A DNA stretch of 39,591 nucleotides, taken from assembly GCA_016650365.1 (NCBI GenBank), contig JAENVV010000063.1:1-39591 (forward strand). The letters are read 5' to 3'. Below are positions 22,201 through 31,275 of this stretch, piece after piece (within the stretch, counting starts at the first letter, position 1; every line of letters begins with the position of its first letter). Position numbers and translations under genes: made by a program. The stretch is from Acidimicrobiia bacterium. Lineage in GTDB: Bacteria; Actinomycetota; Acidimicrobiia; Spongiisociales; JAENVV01. The notes below the pieces were generated by a model. It was not told the origin of the DNA and searched no databases. It was given only the letters and a program-made list of their open reading frames with translations.

Positions 22201-23268
22201 ATGACCGACAATCCAATTGTGATACCGACCTCGGTAGACGACACCCATATCAAGGAAATCGCCGCGTTGAAGCGGCCATCTCAGCTCAAACTTGAGATTC
22301 CCAACCGGTCCGAGAGCCTTGTGGCCGACTCCCGCCAGGCGATCGCAGACATTCTCCACGGTCGAGACACCAAGCGGCTTGTCGTGGTCATCGGACCATG
22401 TTCGATTCACGACGTCGAGGTTGCCGCCGAATACGCCGACAAGCTCATGGCGCTGAGAACCCGTTACGCCGATGAGCTACTGATCGTTATGCGTACCTAC
22501 TTCGAAAAGCCCCGGACCACGGTGGGGTGGACAGGATTGGTTTATGACCCACAACTGGACGGATCCGAAGATATCCCGACAGGCATCGAAGTATCCAGGC
22601 GTTTGCTTCAAACGATCAACGACATGGGCATGCCATGCGCAGTCGAGCTACTCGACCCGATCACTCCGCAGTACTTCGCCGACTTCCTGTCGTGGGCGGC
22701 GATCGGTGCCAGAACCGTCGAAAGTCAGGTTCATCGCCAGCTGGCGAGCGGTATGTCAGCTCCGATCGGTTTCAAGAACTCAACCGACGGTCGGGTCGAC
22801 GTCGCCGTTCATGCCATGAAGGCTGCCGAACGTTCCCATAGTTTCTTCAGCGTCAATTTCGAGGGTCAGCTCGCCATGGTGCGAACCAACGGCAACCCCG
22901 ATACCCATATTGTTCTTCGGGGCGGAGCCGGCGGGCCGAACTATGACGCGGCGGCCGTGAAGGATGCGGTTGCTCGAGGCAAGGCGCAAGGAATCGAGCG
23001 TCCGGTGATGGTCGATTGTTCTCATGGCAATTCGAAGAAGGATCACCGACGCCAACCGATCGTCGCCGATGAGGTGTTACGCCAATTCAAGTCTGGCCAG
23101 AACGGCATCATGGGCCTGATGGTTGAAAGTCACATAAACGCCGGCCGGCAGGACTGGGCGCCGGATGTAAAGCTCGACCATGGCGTGTCGATCACCGATG
23201 CTTGCATCGGGTGGGATGACACGGACCTACTCCTGGAGAAGGCTGCCAAAGTCGTTGCGGGTCGTTGA
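22201..23268 (+). CDS. aroG: 3-deoxy-7-phosphoheptulonate (DAHP) synthase, type I
   Basis: It condenses PEP and erythrose 4-phosphate, the first step of the shikimate pathway. At 355 residues it is of the AroF/G/H class. RLVVVIGPCSIHD contains the metal-ligand Cys, followed by MRTYFEKPRTTVGWTGL (PEP binding), GFKNSTDGR, VDCSHGNSKKD (ligand His), LMVESHINAG (ligand Glu) and SITDACIGWDD (ligand Asp). GGAAGG lies about 9 nt before ATG. Expression appears controlled by the upstream aromatic attenuator. Which amino acid inhibits the enzyme allosterically cannot be told here. Confidence 0.96.
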   Translation: MTDNPIVIPTSVDDTHIKEIAALKRPSQLKLEIPNRSESLVADSRQAIADILHGRDTKRLVVVIGPCSIHDVEVAAEYADKLMALRTRYADELLIVMRTYFEKPRTTVGWTGLVYDPQLDGSEDIPTGIEVSRRLLQTINDMGMPCAVELLDPITPQYFADFLSWAAIGARTVESQVHRQLASGMSAPIGFKNSTDGRVDVAVHAMKAAERSHSFFSVNFEGQLAMVRTNGNPDTHIVLRGGAGGPNYDAAAVKDAVARGKAQGIERPVMVDCSHGNSKKDHRRQPIVADEVLRQFKSGQNGIMGLMVESHINAGRQDWAPDVKLDHGVSITDACIGWDDTDLLLEKAAKVVAGR

Positions 23269-23299
23269 CCCCATCGGCTGGGGCAGCGAGGATGGGGCG

Positions 23300-24190
23300 G
23301 TGGTCCAAATACCTGATCCGCCCGCTTGGGCGCTTGATTCATTCGAACGGTACCTCGTTCGTCTAAAGGTCCAACGAGGATTGTCACCTCACTCGATCGC
23401 CGCATACCGACGAGACATCAGTCAATTCTTGGCCTTCTGTGACCGAGGGTCCATCCAATCCCTTGCTGAAATCGATCGGCGCTTCATACGACGTTTCCTG
23501 GCCTACCTCGACACCCTCGGTTATGCCCGGGGGAGTATTCGCCGCAAATCATCGTCGGTGAAAGGCTTTTTTGCCGATCTGGCTTTGCGTGGGGAAATCC
23601 CCAGTAACCCGGCCCAGCAACTTGCCAGGACGAAGACTCCTCAAAGACTGCCCAAAGCGCTACCACAGCGGGCGGTCGCCGAGTTCATTGAGGCAATCGA
23701 CGGCGACGAACCGATTGAACTGCGTGATCGGGCCATCCTCGAGACGTTGTATGCCACCGGGCTACGGGTCTCCGAGCTGGCCTCGTTGACGACGTCCATC
23801 GGGGGAGCAGACACCGTGACCGTGCGCGGTAAGGGCAACAAGGACCGGGTTGTTCCGATCGGCGGACCGGCTGTGCGAAGCATCGAACGATGGCTCGCCA
23901 AAGGACGCCCGCGGATGGTTGGATCGGTTCAGAACGATGCTCTCTGGATAGGTATTCGAGGAAGATCCCTCGATCCACGAGGTATACGGCGTATCATCCA
24001 GCAACGTGCGGGAACCTTCCCGCACGCACTGCGCCACTCGTTCGCGACGCATCTCCTGGAAGGAGGAGCAGATCTACGTGCTGTGCAGGAAATGTTAGGG
24101 CACGTTGAATTGGCGACCACGCAGCTTTACACTGCGATAACTCGAGACCACCTCAAGGCGACATATGAGCGAAGCCACCCGCGGGCATAA
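23300..24190 (+). CDS. xerC: Tyrosine recombinase XerC
   Basis: It resolves chromosome dimers at dif during division. GTG 23300 gives 296 residues with GAGGA about 7 nt upstream; an in-frame extension to 23180 would lie inside aroG. The N-terminal SAM-like core-binding domain has FERYLVRLKVQRGLSPHSIAAYRRDI. The catalytic domain has ATGLRVSELASL (Arg I), GKGNKDRVVPIG (Lys), FPHALRHSFATHLLEGG (HxxR), MLGHVELATTQLYT (His and nucleophile Tyr). Position before whiG is as in other Actinomycetota. XerC rather than XerD is from context; the partner is not in the window. Confidence 0.9.
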   Translation: MVQIPDPPAWALDSFERYLVRLKVQRGLSPHSIAAYRRDISQFLAFCDRGSIQSLAEIDRRFIRRFLAYLDTLGYARGSIRRKSSSVKGFFADLALRGEIPSNPAQQLARTKTPQRLPKALPQRAVAEFIEAIDGDEPIELRDRAILETLYATGLRVSELASLTTSIGGADTVTVRGKGNKDRVVPIGGPAVRSIERWLAKGRPRMVGSVQNDALWIGIRGRSLDPRGIRRIIQQRAGTFPHALRHSFATHLLEGGADLRAVQEMLGHVELATTQLYTAITRDHLKATYERSHPRA

Positions 24191-24947
24191 GTCATCCGAA
24201 GAACATGTTCAGCAGATGTGGGTGGACTTCAAGTCCACCGCCTCCGAACGAGCCCGTGAGGGTCTCATCCTCCATTATTCACCACTTGTGAAGTTCGTCG
24301 CGGGCCGCGTTGGCGTCGGCCTGCCGAGAAGCGTCGAGCAGTCCGATCTGATCTCGTACGGCATCTTCGGACTCATCGATGCCATCGATAAATTCGATCT
24401 CGAGCGTGGATTCAAGTTCGAGACCTACGCCATCAATCGTGTCAAGGGCGCCATCCTCGACGAGTTGCGGGCCCTCGATTGGGTCCCGCGTTCGGTCCGA
24501 GCTCGGGCCAGGGAGATCGAACGCTCCCTCCAGGAACTTGAGCACAAGCTGCAGCGGACGCCATCTGAAGAAGAACTGTCTGACAAGATGGAGATGCCAC
24601 TCAGTCAGCTTCAGGACACGCTGGGTGAGATTTCATCGCTCGGGTTGGTAGCTCTCGATGAACTCCTCGGCCGCGATTCGGACTCGTCGTCGGTGGGTGA
24701 CGTATTGCCTGATCCTCGCGGGATGACCCCGGAAGCTGCTTTCCAGGTCGAGGAGACCAAGCGGGTGGTTGCCGACGCAATCAACCGTCTTCCCGATCGG
24801 GAACGACTCGTCGTAACCCTTTACTACTACGAAGGATTGACGCTCGCAGAAATCGGAGAGGTGCTTGGGGTTACCGAATCGAGGGTCTGCCAGATTCATA
24901 CCAAAGCTGTCATGAGCCTTCGTAACCGCATGGCTGTTACCAACTGA
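24165..24947 (+). CDS. whiG: FliA/WhiG-family sigma factor
   Basis: A 260-residue sigma factor with regions 2, 3 and 4. Region 2 reads LILHYSPLVKFVAGRV, then DLISYGIFGLIDAIDKFD and FETYAINRVKGAILDELR. Region 3 has ALDWVPRSVRARAREIE and region 4 has LTLAEIGEVLGVTESRVCQI. FliA drives flagellar genes in motile bacteria; WhiG drives sporulation genes in streptomycetes. The order xerC-whiG-rpsB resembles the streptomycete locus. No flagellar or developmental genes are visible here. AAGG precedes ATG by 6 nt, and it overlaps xerC by 26 nt. Confidence 0.93.
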   Translation: MSEATRGHKSSEEHVQQMWVDFKSTASERAREGLILHYSPLVKFVAGRVGVGLPRSVEQSDLISYGIFGLIDAIDKFDLERGFKFETYAINRVKGAILDELRALDWVPRSVRARAREIERSLQELEHKLQRTPSEEELSDKMEMPLSQLQDTLGEISSLGLVALDELLGRDSDSSSVGDVLPDPRGMTPEAAFQVEETKRVVADAINRLPDRERLVVTLYYYEGLTLAEIGEVLGVTESRVCQIHTKAVMSLRNRMAVTN

Positions 24948-24972
24948 GCGACTCGCCCCCTACGGCTTCAGC

Positions 24973-24978
24973 TAGACT
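24973..24978 (+). promoter_or_regulatory. Weak candidate -10 box for the rpsB cluster
   Basis: TAGACT lies in the 183-bp gap between whiG and rpsB, followed by a GGACTC/GAGTCC hairpin (24983-25000). A start near 24985 would give a leader of about 145 nt, long enough for ribosomal-protein feedback. No -35 is clear. Confidence 0.25.
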
Positions 24979-25130
24979 TTCCCGGACTCGAACCTGAGTC
25001 CTGCCCGAAACGGGTGGCAAATACACACGCACCGGTAGAACTTCCATTGGTCAGACAAAAGTCTGCGGAAGGCGGTCTCCCCGCTGGCAATCCTGCCCAT
25101 CGGTGCGGAGGAACAACCATAAGGAGCAGC

Positions 25131-25892
25131 ATGTCTGTTGTCACAATCAAACAACTGTTGGAAGCCGGCGTCCACTTCGGTCACCGCACCCAGCGTTGGA
25201 ACCCGAAGATGAAGCCCTATATTTTTGGCGATCGCAACGGGATCCACATCATTGACCTACGCCAAAGCCTGGAGAAGGCCAACGAGGCGGCCGAGTTCGT
25301 CAAGAAGGAAGTCGCTGCCGGCGGTACCGTTCTGTTCGTAGGAACCAAGAAGCAGGTCGCAGGTGCCATAGCTGAGGCAGCCGACCGAGCCTCGATGCCG
25401 TACGTGAACTATCGCTGGCTCGGTGGCATGCTCACCAACTTCACCACCATTCAGAAGCGCATCTTCTACATGCGTGAACTGGAGCGTATGCACGAAACCG
25501 GTGAGTTTGCCGGTCGGCCCAAGAAGGAACGTCTCAAGCTCAGCCGTGAATACGAAAAGCTTCAGCGCAACCTTGGTGGCGTGGTGAATCTCAAGTCGAT
25601 ACCTAACTGCTTGTTCATCATCGACATCAACGTCGAGGCGACGGCTGTGAAAGAAGCAAACCGGCTTGGCATCCCCGTTATCGCGGTGGTTGACTCGAAC
25701 TGTGATCCGACCGGAGTCGATATCGTCATTCCTGGCAATGATGACGCCGTTCGGTCTGCGCAGCTCCTGGCCGGCATCATCGCCCAGGCAGCCATCGATG
25801 GGAAGCAACTCGTTGGCAAGTCCGATTTAGAAGAAATGACCGAAAAAGACGTCAGCTCAGAACCGACTGATGACGCCGCGGTAGAAGCATAG
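25131..25892 (+). CDS. rpsB: 30S ribosomal protein uS2
   Basis: A 253-residue small-subunit protein. ATG 25131 is chosen because AAGGAG lies 4 nt upstream and the product starts [20 protein letters not shown], the universal uS2 start; an upstream in-frame GTG at 25014 adds 39 non-homologous residues. Also visible are [36 protein letters not shown] and [13 protein letters not shown]. An acidic tail ends the protein. It heads the long conserved translation cluster. Confidence 0.98.
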   Translation: MSVVTIKQLLEAGVHFGHRTQRWNPKMKPYIFGDRNGIHIIDLRQSLEKANEAAEFVKKEVAAGGTVLFVGTKKQVAGAIAEAADRASMPYVNYRWLGGMLTNFTTIQKRIFYMRELERMHETGEFAGRPKKERLKLSREYEKLQRNLGGVVNLKSIPNCLFIIDINVEATAVKEANRLGIPVIAVVDSNCDPTGVDIVIPGNDDAVRSAQLLAGIIAQAAIDGKQLVGKSDLEEMTEKDVSSEPTDDAAVEA

Positions 25893-25901
25893 GAAACCGG
25901 T

Positions 25902-26516
25902 ATGGCTGAATTTTCCGCTAAAGATGTACAGGAGTTACGGCAGGCAACGTCCGTTGGAATGATGGACGCCAAGAAGGCTCTGGTCGCGTCGGAAGGTGAT
26001 TTCGACAAGGCAGTCACCTACCTGCGTGAGAAGGGACTGGCCGCCACGGCCAAGCGGGCCGATCGGGACGCTTCGGAGGGTTGCATAGGGAGCTATCTCC
26101 ACAATCAGGCGGGACGCGATGTTCAGGGCGTCCTCGTTTATCTGTCATCCGAGACCGATTTTGTCGCCAAGAGCCCGGAATTCGTCGAAACCGCCCGTGA
26201 CATTGCGATGCATATCGCCTGGGGAAAGCCAGATTTCTTGACCAGGGAAGAAATCCCTGCAGAGGATCTCCGGAGCGAAGCCGACATTATCGCCAATCAG
26301 GCCAAGAATGAGGGTAAACCTGACACGGTCATCCCCAAGATTGTCGAAGGACGTCTTGAGAAGTACTACCAGGATCGGGTCCTGCTTGATCAGCCGTTCG
26401 TAAAGTCGGACAAGTTCGAAGGCACCGTTGGCGAATTGGTTCAGCAACTGGCCGCCAAGATGGGTGAGAACATCGCGATCAAATCGTTCTCCCGTATCGC
26501 CGTCGGCGAAAACTAG
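25902..26516 (+). CDS. tsf: Elongation factor Ts (short form)
   Basis: The nucleotide-exchange factor for EF-Tu. It has 204 residues against roughly 270-290 in most Actinomycetota, so one of the core subdomains is reduced, as in the short forms of Thermus and cyanobacteria. The UBA-like N-terminus has [20 protein letters not shown], and the EF-Tu-contacting motif [13 protein letters not shown] is intact. The C-terminus has [24 protein letters not shown] precedes ATG 25902, and it lies 9 nt after rpsB. Confidence 0.97.
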   Translation: MAEFSAKDVQELRQATSVGMMDAKKALVASEGDFDKAVTYLREKGLAATAKRADRDASEGCIGSYLHNQAGRDVQGVLVYLSSETDFVAKSPEFVETARDIAMHIAWGKPDFLTREEIPAEDLRSEADIIANQAKNEGKPDTVIPKIVEGRLEKYYQDRVLLDQPFVKSDKFEGTVGELVQQLAAKMGENIAIKSFSRIAVGEN

Positions 26517-26524
26517 GAGCGCTC

Positions 26525-27232
26525 ATGGAACCTCGCCGGGTCCTCCTCAAATTGTCCGGGGAAGCATTTGCCGATGTCGAACTCGGATACGGGATTGATC
26601 CGGCGACGGTCCGGCGGGTAGCCAGAGAGGTTGCCGACGCGATCGAACAAGGAGTCGAAGTTGCCATCGTTGTTGGTGGCGGCAACATCTTCCGGGGCGT
26701 GTCTTCGGCCGCGGCCGGCATGGACCAGGCGAGCGCCGACTACATGGGGATGCTGGCGACGGTTATCAACGCCCTGGCGTTGCGCGACGCTCTCGAAAAG
26801 GAAGATGTCGAGACCCGGGTCCAGTCAGCCATCACGATGCAACAGCTTGCCGAACCGTACATTCGGCTTCGGGCGATCCGTCATCTCGAAAAAGGTCGGG
26901 TCGTTATCTTCGCGGCTGGGACCGGCAACCCGTTCTTCACGACGGACACTGCGGCAGCGCTCCGCGCGGCCGAGATCGGGGCGGACGAGGTGCTCAAGGC
27001 AACGATGGTCGATGGCGTCTATGACTCCGATCCGCGTATCAACCCGGACGCGGAGTTCATTCATGAAATCGGATACATGGAAGTCCTCGCTCGTGGCTTG
27101 AACGTCATGGACTTGACCGCCGTGACTCTGTGCAAAGAGAACAATCTTCCTATCAGGGTGTTTAGCCTTAGAGAACCGGGCAATATCACCAAGGTTGTGG
27201 CCGGAGCGGATCTCGGGACTCTGGTGCATTAG
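26525..27232 (+). CDS. pyrH: UMP kinase PyrH
   Basis: It phosphorylates UMP to UDP and belongs to the amino-acid-kinase fold, unlike eukaryotic UMP kinases. It has 235 residues. It opens [13 protein letters not shown], then [30 protein letters not shown] (UMP site) and [14 protein letters not shown]. The SD AGGAG starts within the tsf stop TAG (TAGGAG), 8 nt before ATG 26525. The same arrangement precedes frr. Confidence 0.98.
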   Translation: MEPRRVLLKLSGEAFADVELGYGIDPATVRRVAREVADAIEQGVEVAIVVGGGNIFRGVSSAAAGMDQASADYMGMLATVINALALRDALEKEDVETRVQSAITMQQLAEPYIRLRAIRHLEKGRVVIFAAGTGNPFFTTDTAAALRAAEIGADEVLKATMVDGVYDSDPRINPDAEFIHEIGYMEVLARGLNVMDLTAVTLCKENNLPIRVFSLREPGNITKVVAGADLGTLVH

Positions 27233-27240
27233 GAGCGCGC

Positions 27241-27792
27241 ATGATTGACGAACTTCTGGCGGAAGCAGAACTGAAAATGGACGGTGCTGTCGAGCACGCT
27301 CAGCAAGAGTTCACCACCATTCGGACCGGTCGGGCCAACCCGGGCATTCTTCATCGGATCATGGTCGATTACTACGGTGCTCCGACCCCCCTCCAACAAC
27401 TCGCCACCTTTTCCGTTCCCGAACCTCGATTGCTGGTTGTTCAACCGTTCGACCGTGGATCGCTTCAGGAAATCGAGAAAGCGATCAGCAGTTCGTCTCT
27501 CGGGCTCAACCCTTCGAACGATGGAACGGTCATCCGGCTCGTATTTCCGCAGCTCACCTCGGATCGTCGTAAGGAGCTCATCAAGGTCGTCAAAGCCATG
27601 GCCGAGGATGGCCGGGTGGCGATTCGGAGCATTCGACGCGGTATCAAGGAAGACCTCGAAGCGCTTTCCGGCGAAGTGAGTGATGACGACATTCGACGGG
27701 CAGAGAAGAGCCTCCAGGATGCCACTGACCGCCACACGGCAAGAATCGATGAGCTCTTGGGTCACAAGGAGCAAGAGCTCCTGGAGGTTTAG
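27241..27792 (+). CDS. frr: Ribosome recycling factor
   Basis: It splits post-termination ribosomes together with EF-G. At 183 residues it is the usual length (about 185). Visible are TIRTGRANPGILHRIMVDYY, PTPLQQLATFSVPEPRLLVV, LNPSNDGTVIRLVFPQLTSD and RRKELIKVVKAMAEDGRVAI. AGGAG from the pyrH stop region precedes ATG 27241. Confidence 0.98.
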   Translation: MIDELLAEAELKMDGAVEHAQQEFTTIRTGRANPGILHRIMVDYYGAPTPLQQLATFSVPEPRLLVVQPFDRGSLQEIEKAISSSSLGLNPSNDGTVIRLVFPQLTSDRRKELIKVVKAMAEDGRVAIRSIRRGIKEDLEALSGEVSDDDIRRAEKSLQDATDRHTARIDELLGHKEQELLEV

Positions 27793-27795
27793 CCA

Positions 27796-28983
27796 ATGGC
27801 CGAAAATTCAGATGACGACCTCCCCTGGGTAGGCGATGATGCCGACAAGACCGACCAGTTGAGCCTCGAGGAGATCGAACAAGTTGCGGACCCGGGACCC
27901 GGTCATGACGCGGTCCCGCCCCAAGACGATGAGGACTTCCTCGGCGCTGACGAAGGGTTCGGACCCGGATCGAATCCGCTCGACGAGTTTTCTCGGGACG
28001 ACTATTTGGCCAACACGACGACCGAATATAAGGACCTTGCCGAGGAGATTCGAAAGATCGAGACGGAGGCCGTTCAGATGCAAGCCGTGGCCGCCCCGTT
28101 GCATGGGATAGATTCGGGTGTCGTCGGGTTTGAGGATGTCACCGGGACCGTCGAAGTCCCGATTGAACGCACGAAACCGAGCAGCGACCTTCCTGTACGG
28201 ATCGTATCCGGGCTGGCACTGGTGGCTCTTCTGGTCGGTTCGGCGGTCCTCGGTGGTTGGTGGTTCGTGGCTTTCCTCAGCCTCGTTTCGATCGTTGCGG
28301 TCGGGGAGTTCTATTCCGCGACCCGAACCGCCGGGTATAAGCCCATTGCCTTGCTCGGACTGTTGGCGGCCATCGGCGCTCCAATCGCAGGCTTCCGGGC
28401 CGGACCGGGAGGCGTGGCAGGTACGGTGATGGTCTCGATCGTCGGGGTGCTCGTGTTCTACACGATGCTCATCCGCGCAGACCCACTCGACAATGCGGCC
28501 GTCACGATATTCGGAATTGTCTGGATTCCCGGCATGCTGGGCTTTGCGACGTCGCTCGCCAGAGTCGATGACGCCGCCCAACTCATCATCGGTCTGGTTC
28601 TGATCTCAGCGGCAGTCGACACCGGTTCGTTCTTCGCCGGGCGTACGTTTGGCAAGACCCCCATGGCACCTGTCTTGTCTCCGAACAAAACTTGGGAGGG
28701 CCTGGCAGGCGGCGCAGCGGGCGCAGTTGCGATGACGATGGTCATCTCGCTCCTCGACCACTTCTCACTTTTCGAGCTGCCGGGCAGTTTGTGGCTTGGC
28801 CTGGCCATCTTCGTCACATCGCCGCTCGGTGACATCGCCGAATCCATGATCAAGCGCTCGTTGGGTATCAAAGACATGGGATCCATCGTCCCCGGACACG
28901 GCGGCCTGCTCGACCGGATCGATGCCTTGCTGTTCGCTGTGCCGATCGGCTATTACGTATTTCAAACCCTCGGCTACCTCTAG
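27796..28983 (+). CDS. cdsA: Phosphatidate cytidylyltransferase CdsA with acidic cytosolic tail
   Basis: It makes CDP-diacylglycerol from phosphatidic acid and CTP in the membrane, supplying phospholipid synthesis. It has 395 residues. About 130 N-terminal residues are acidic and soluble (for example PPQDDEDFLGADEGFGPG) and resemble no catalytic domain. About eight membrane segments follow. The C-terminal signature is present: SMIKRSLGIKDMGSIVPGHG, then GLLDRID, with the Lys/Asp and metal-binding Asp residues. It lies 3 nt after the frr stop. Confidence 0.95.
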   Translation: MAENSDDDLPWVGDDADKTDQLSLEEIEQVADPGPGHDAVPPQDDEDFLGADEGFGPGSNPLDEFSRDDYLANTTTEYKDLAEEIRKIETEAVQMQAVAAPLHGIDSGVVGFEDVTGTVEVPIERTKPSSDLPVRIVSGLALVALLVGSAVLGGWWFVAFLSLVSIVAVGEFYSATRTAGYKPIALLGLLAAIGAPIAGFRAGPGGVAGTVMVSIVGVLVFYTMLIRADPLDNAAVTIFGIVWIPGMLGFATSLARVDDAAQLIIGLVLISAAVDTGSFFAGRTFGKTPMAPVLSPNKTWEGLAGGAAGAVAMTMVISLLDHFSLFELPGSLWLGLAIFVTSPLGDIAESMIKRSLGIKDMGSIVPGHGGLLDRIDALLFAVPIGYYVFQTLGYL

Positions 28984-28986
28984 GCC

Positions 28987-30132
28987 ATGCCGGCCGAGCT
29001 GGTTGTTCTCGGTGCCACTGGTTCAATCGGCACTCAGACATTCGAGGTGGCTCGTCGACTCGACATTCCTGTCGTTGCCATGGCGGCCAGAAGCGGGTCC
29101 GAGGAGCTTTTTAATCTCGGTCTGACCTGGCCAGATGCCAAATTGGTGGTCGCCGCCGCCACCGATGATGAGCGGGTCAGATTTACTGATGCGTTTGGCA
29201 AGCGAGTTTCGTTTGGTCCCGAATCGGTCCAGGAAGTAGCCGCCACCCGCGGAGCGGTTGTCATCAACGGGATTGTTGGCTCAGTCGGCCTGGCCGCATC
29301 GGTTGCCGCTCTCGAGGCCGGCAACCGTCTCGGACTAGCCAACAAAGAGAGCCTCGTCGCCGGTGGCCCGGTTCTCCTGGCTGCCAGGGCGCGTACCGGC
29401 GCCGAGATCATTCCCGTGGACAGCGAACACTCGGCCATCTACCAATGTCTGAAGGGTGAACGGTCCTCGGATGTGGCCAGGATTGTTCTCACTGCATCCG
29501 GGGGCCCTTTTCTGGGGCGATCTCACCGCCAACTCGAGGCCGTAACTCCGTCCGAAGCATTGGCGCATCCCACCTGGGACATGGGCAAGAGGATCAGCAT
29601 CGATTCGGCGACGCTCGTCAACAAGGGCCTTGAGGTAATCGAGGCGCACTTCCTGTTCGATCTGCCCTTTGAACAAATCGACGTGGTGGTACATCCGCAG
29701 AGCATTGTCCATTCGTTGGTGGAATTTGTAGACGGATCTTCCAAAGCCCACCTGGGCGAGCCCGACATGCGCGTACCGATTCAATACGCGGTCACGTTTC
29801 CTCACCGGTCACCTGGTGGCCTGGCCCCGTTCGAACTGGGCGGCAAGACCTTGACGTTCCTAAAGCCGGATCGGGCGACCTTTCGGGCTCTCGATCTGGC
29901 GTATGAAGTTGGGAAGATGGGCGGCTCATCGCCGGCGGTCTTCAGCGCCGCCGATGAGGTGGCTGTGCAAGCGTTCCTGGAGGGACGGCTCAGCTTTCTC
30001 GGTATCGTCGACGTGATCGAGCGAACCGTGTCAAGAATGCCAACGGTCAACCTCGAGTCGGTCGCTGATGTTCTGGCGGTCGACGCCGAGGCACGGTCGG
30101 TCGCGGACCAGTTGATTTCTGGGGCGTGTTAA
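28987..30132 (+). CDS. dxr: 1-deoxy-D-xylulose 5-phosphate reductoisomerase
   Basis: The committed step of the MEP isoprenoid pathway: DXP to MEP with NADPH. It has 381 residues. VLGATGSIGTQTFEVARR is the NADPH-binding loop, followed by LANKESLVAGG, PVDSEHSAIYQCL (metal ligands Asp and Glu), LTASGGPF, HPTWDMGKRISIDSATLVNK and VHPQSIVHSLVEF. It is 3 nt after cdsA. ispG, another MEP gene, lies two genes downstream. Confidence 0.97.
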   Translation: MPAELVVLGATGSIGTQTFEVARRLDIPVVAMAARSGSEELFNLGLTWPDAKLVVAAATDDERVRFTDAFGKRVSFGPESVQEVAATRGAVVINGIVGSVGLAASVAALEAGNRLGLANKESLVAGGPVLLAARARTGAEIIPVDSEHSAIYQCLKGERSSDVARIVLTASGGPFLGRSHRQLEAVTPSEALAHPTWDMGKRISIDSATLVNKGLEVIEAHFLFDLPFEQIDVVVHPQSIVHSLVEFVDGSSKAHLGEPDMRVPIQYAVTFPHRSPGGLAPFELGGKTLTFLKPDRATFRALDLAYEVGKMGGSSPAVFSAADEVAVQAFLEGRLSFLGIVDVIERTVSRMPTVNLESVADVLAVDAEARSVADQLISGAC

Positions 30133-30150
30133 CCTGACATCAAGCTCAGA

Positions 30151-31275
30151 TTGGAGATCTGGCTAGTGGCTGGTGTCATATTGATGATTGGTGGTTTGTT
30201 CTTCTTCGTGATGGCTCACGAAGCGGGTCACTTCATTGCCGCCAAACTGACCAAGATGAAGGTCACCGAGTTCTTTTTCGGGTTCGGGCCACGCCTCGTT
30301 TCGTTCGTTCGAGGCGAAACGGAATACGGAATCAAAGCGATTCCTGCCGGCGGGTATGTCCGGATTATCGGTATGAACCCGCTCGAAGAGGTCGCGGCAG
30401 AAGATGTCGGCCAAACCTACCGGGAAAAGAAGTTCTGGGAGAAGGCGGTCGTGGTGCTGGCCGGAGTCACGGTCAACATGGCGCTCGGATATCTGATCTT
30501 TTTTGGTGCGTTATTGGCGTACGGCAACCTGGTTGACGCCGAACTGGTGCCAACCGTTTCAGCTGTTTCGGCCATCGAGGATGAAACGGCCAGTCCGGCT
30601 TTGGCTGCTGGCATCGAGGTTGGTGACACCATACTTGCCGTCGCCGGCGTCGAAACCCCCGATTGGGACTCCGTCGTTGCGGCGATCTCGGATCGTCCAG
30701 GGGAAACTGTCGATATCCTGATCGATCGGGCCGGTGAAGAACTCACCCTGGCTGCCACGTTGGCCACCCGAGAGTCGGTTACGGGCGGTGCGCGTGGTTT
30801 CCTGGGCGTTTCACCGTCGGAGATGGTTCCGGAGGTTGGTGTGATCGAAGCAGTCGGTCTGGCCGGCCGGCAAACTGTTGGGCTGGTTGGCCTGAGTTAC
30901 GGTTTCTTGTGGGACATGGTCAGCAACCTTGACGGTCTCGCGAAGGTGTTTGTCGGAGGACAGCTGGCTCAAGAGTCGCGTCCGGTGTCGATCGTCGGGA
31001 TCGGGCAGATTGGTGCTCAAGCCGGGGACACGATCGGGTGGAGCACGATTGTTCTATTTCTTGGATATATCAACGTCGTACTTGCCGTGATGAACGCTCT
31101 GCCCCTCTTTCCGCTCGACGGAGGGCACTTTGCCGTGGCGCTGTACGAGAAAGTCTTCAAACGGGAGGCGGATATCCGCAAGCTCATGCCGGTGGCGGCG
31201 GTGGTACTCGGATTGTTCATCTTCATCGGTATCGTGTCGATATACCTTGATGTCGTCCAACCGATTCAGTTCTGA
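30151..31275 (+). CDS. rseP: RseP-family intramembrane site-2 metalloprotease
   Basis: A membrane zinc protease that cleaves anti-sigma factors and residual signal peptides within the bilayer. It has 374 residues. The first helix carries HEAGH (residues 23-27; HExxH zinc motif), followed by VTEFFFGFGPRLVSF and IPAGGYVRIIGM. One PDZ domain spans about 130-205 (VSAIEDETASPALAAGIEVG, GDTILAVAGVETPDW). The third zinc ligand lies in NALPLFPLDGGHFAVALYE, before a final helix. The start is TTG 30151 with no strong SD. The TGA overlaps the ispG ATG by one base. Confidence 0.95.
   Translation: MEIWLVAGVILMIGGLFFFVMAHEAGHFIAAKLTKMKVTEFFFGFGPRLVSFVRGETEYGIKAIPAGGYVRIIGMNPLEEVAAEDVGQTYREKKFWEKAVVVLAGVTVNMALGYLIFFGALLAYGNLVDAELVPTVSAVSAIEDETASPALAAGIEVGDTILAVAGVETPDWDSVVAAISDRPGETVDILIDRAGEELTLAATLATRESVTGGARGFLGVSPSEMVPEVGVIEAVGLAGRQTVGLVGLSYGFLWDMVSNLDGLAKVFVGGQLAQESRPVSIVGIGQIGAQAGDTIGWSTIVLFLGYINVVLAVMNALPLFPLDGGHFAVALYEKVFKREADIRKLMPVAAVVLGLFIFIGIVSIYLDVVQPIQF

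Noticed and set aside
22078-22410. 110-codon minus-strand frame over the aroG leader
   Set aside because: It is a shadow of the attenuator and the aroG 5' end, without homology. The plus-strand structures explain the sequence.
23180-23299. Upstream extension of XerC inside aroG
   Set aside because: GTG 23300 has an SD site and gives the normal XerC length; the extension is out-of-frame aroG sequence.
25014-25130. 39-residue N-terminal extension of uS2
   Set aside because: It is non-homologous, whereas ATG 25131 has AAGGAG at the right place and the universal uS2 N-terminus.
24948-25130. Possible riboswitch in the rpsB leader
   Set aside because: Small hairpins are present, but no conserved riboswitch core was recognised; a ribosomal-protein leader is possible but cannot be shown.
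30151-30200. Possible frameshift or truncation at the start of rseP
   Set aside because: The N-terminal helix and HEAGH motif are complete from TTG 30151; a weak SD is common in this window.
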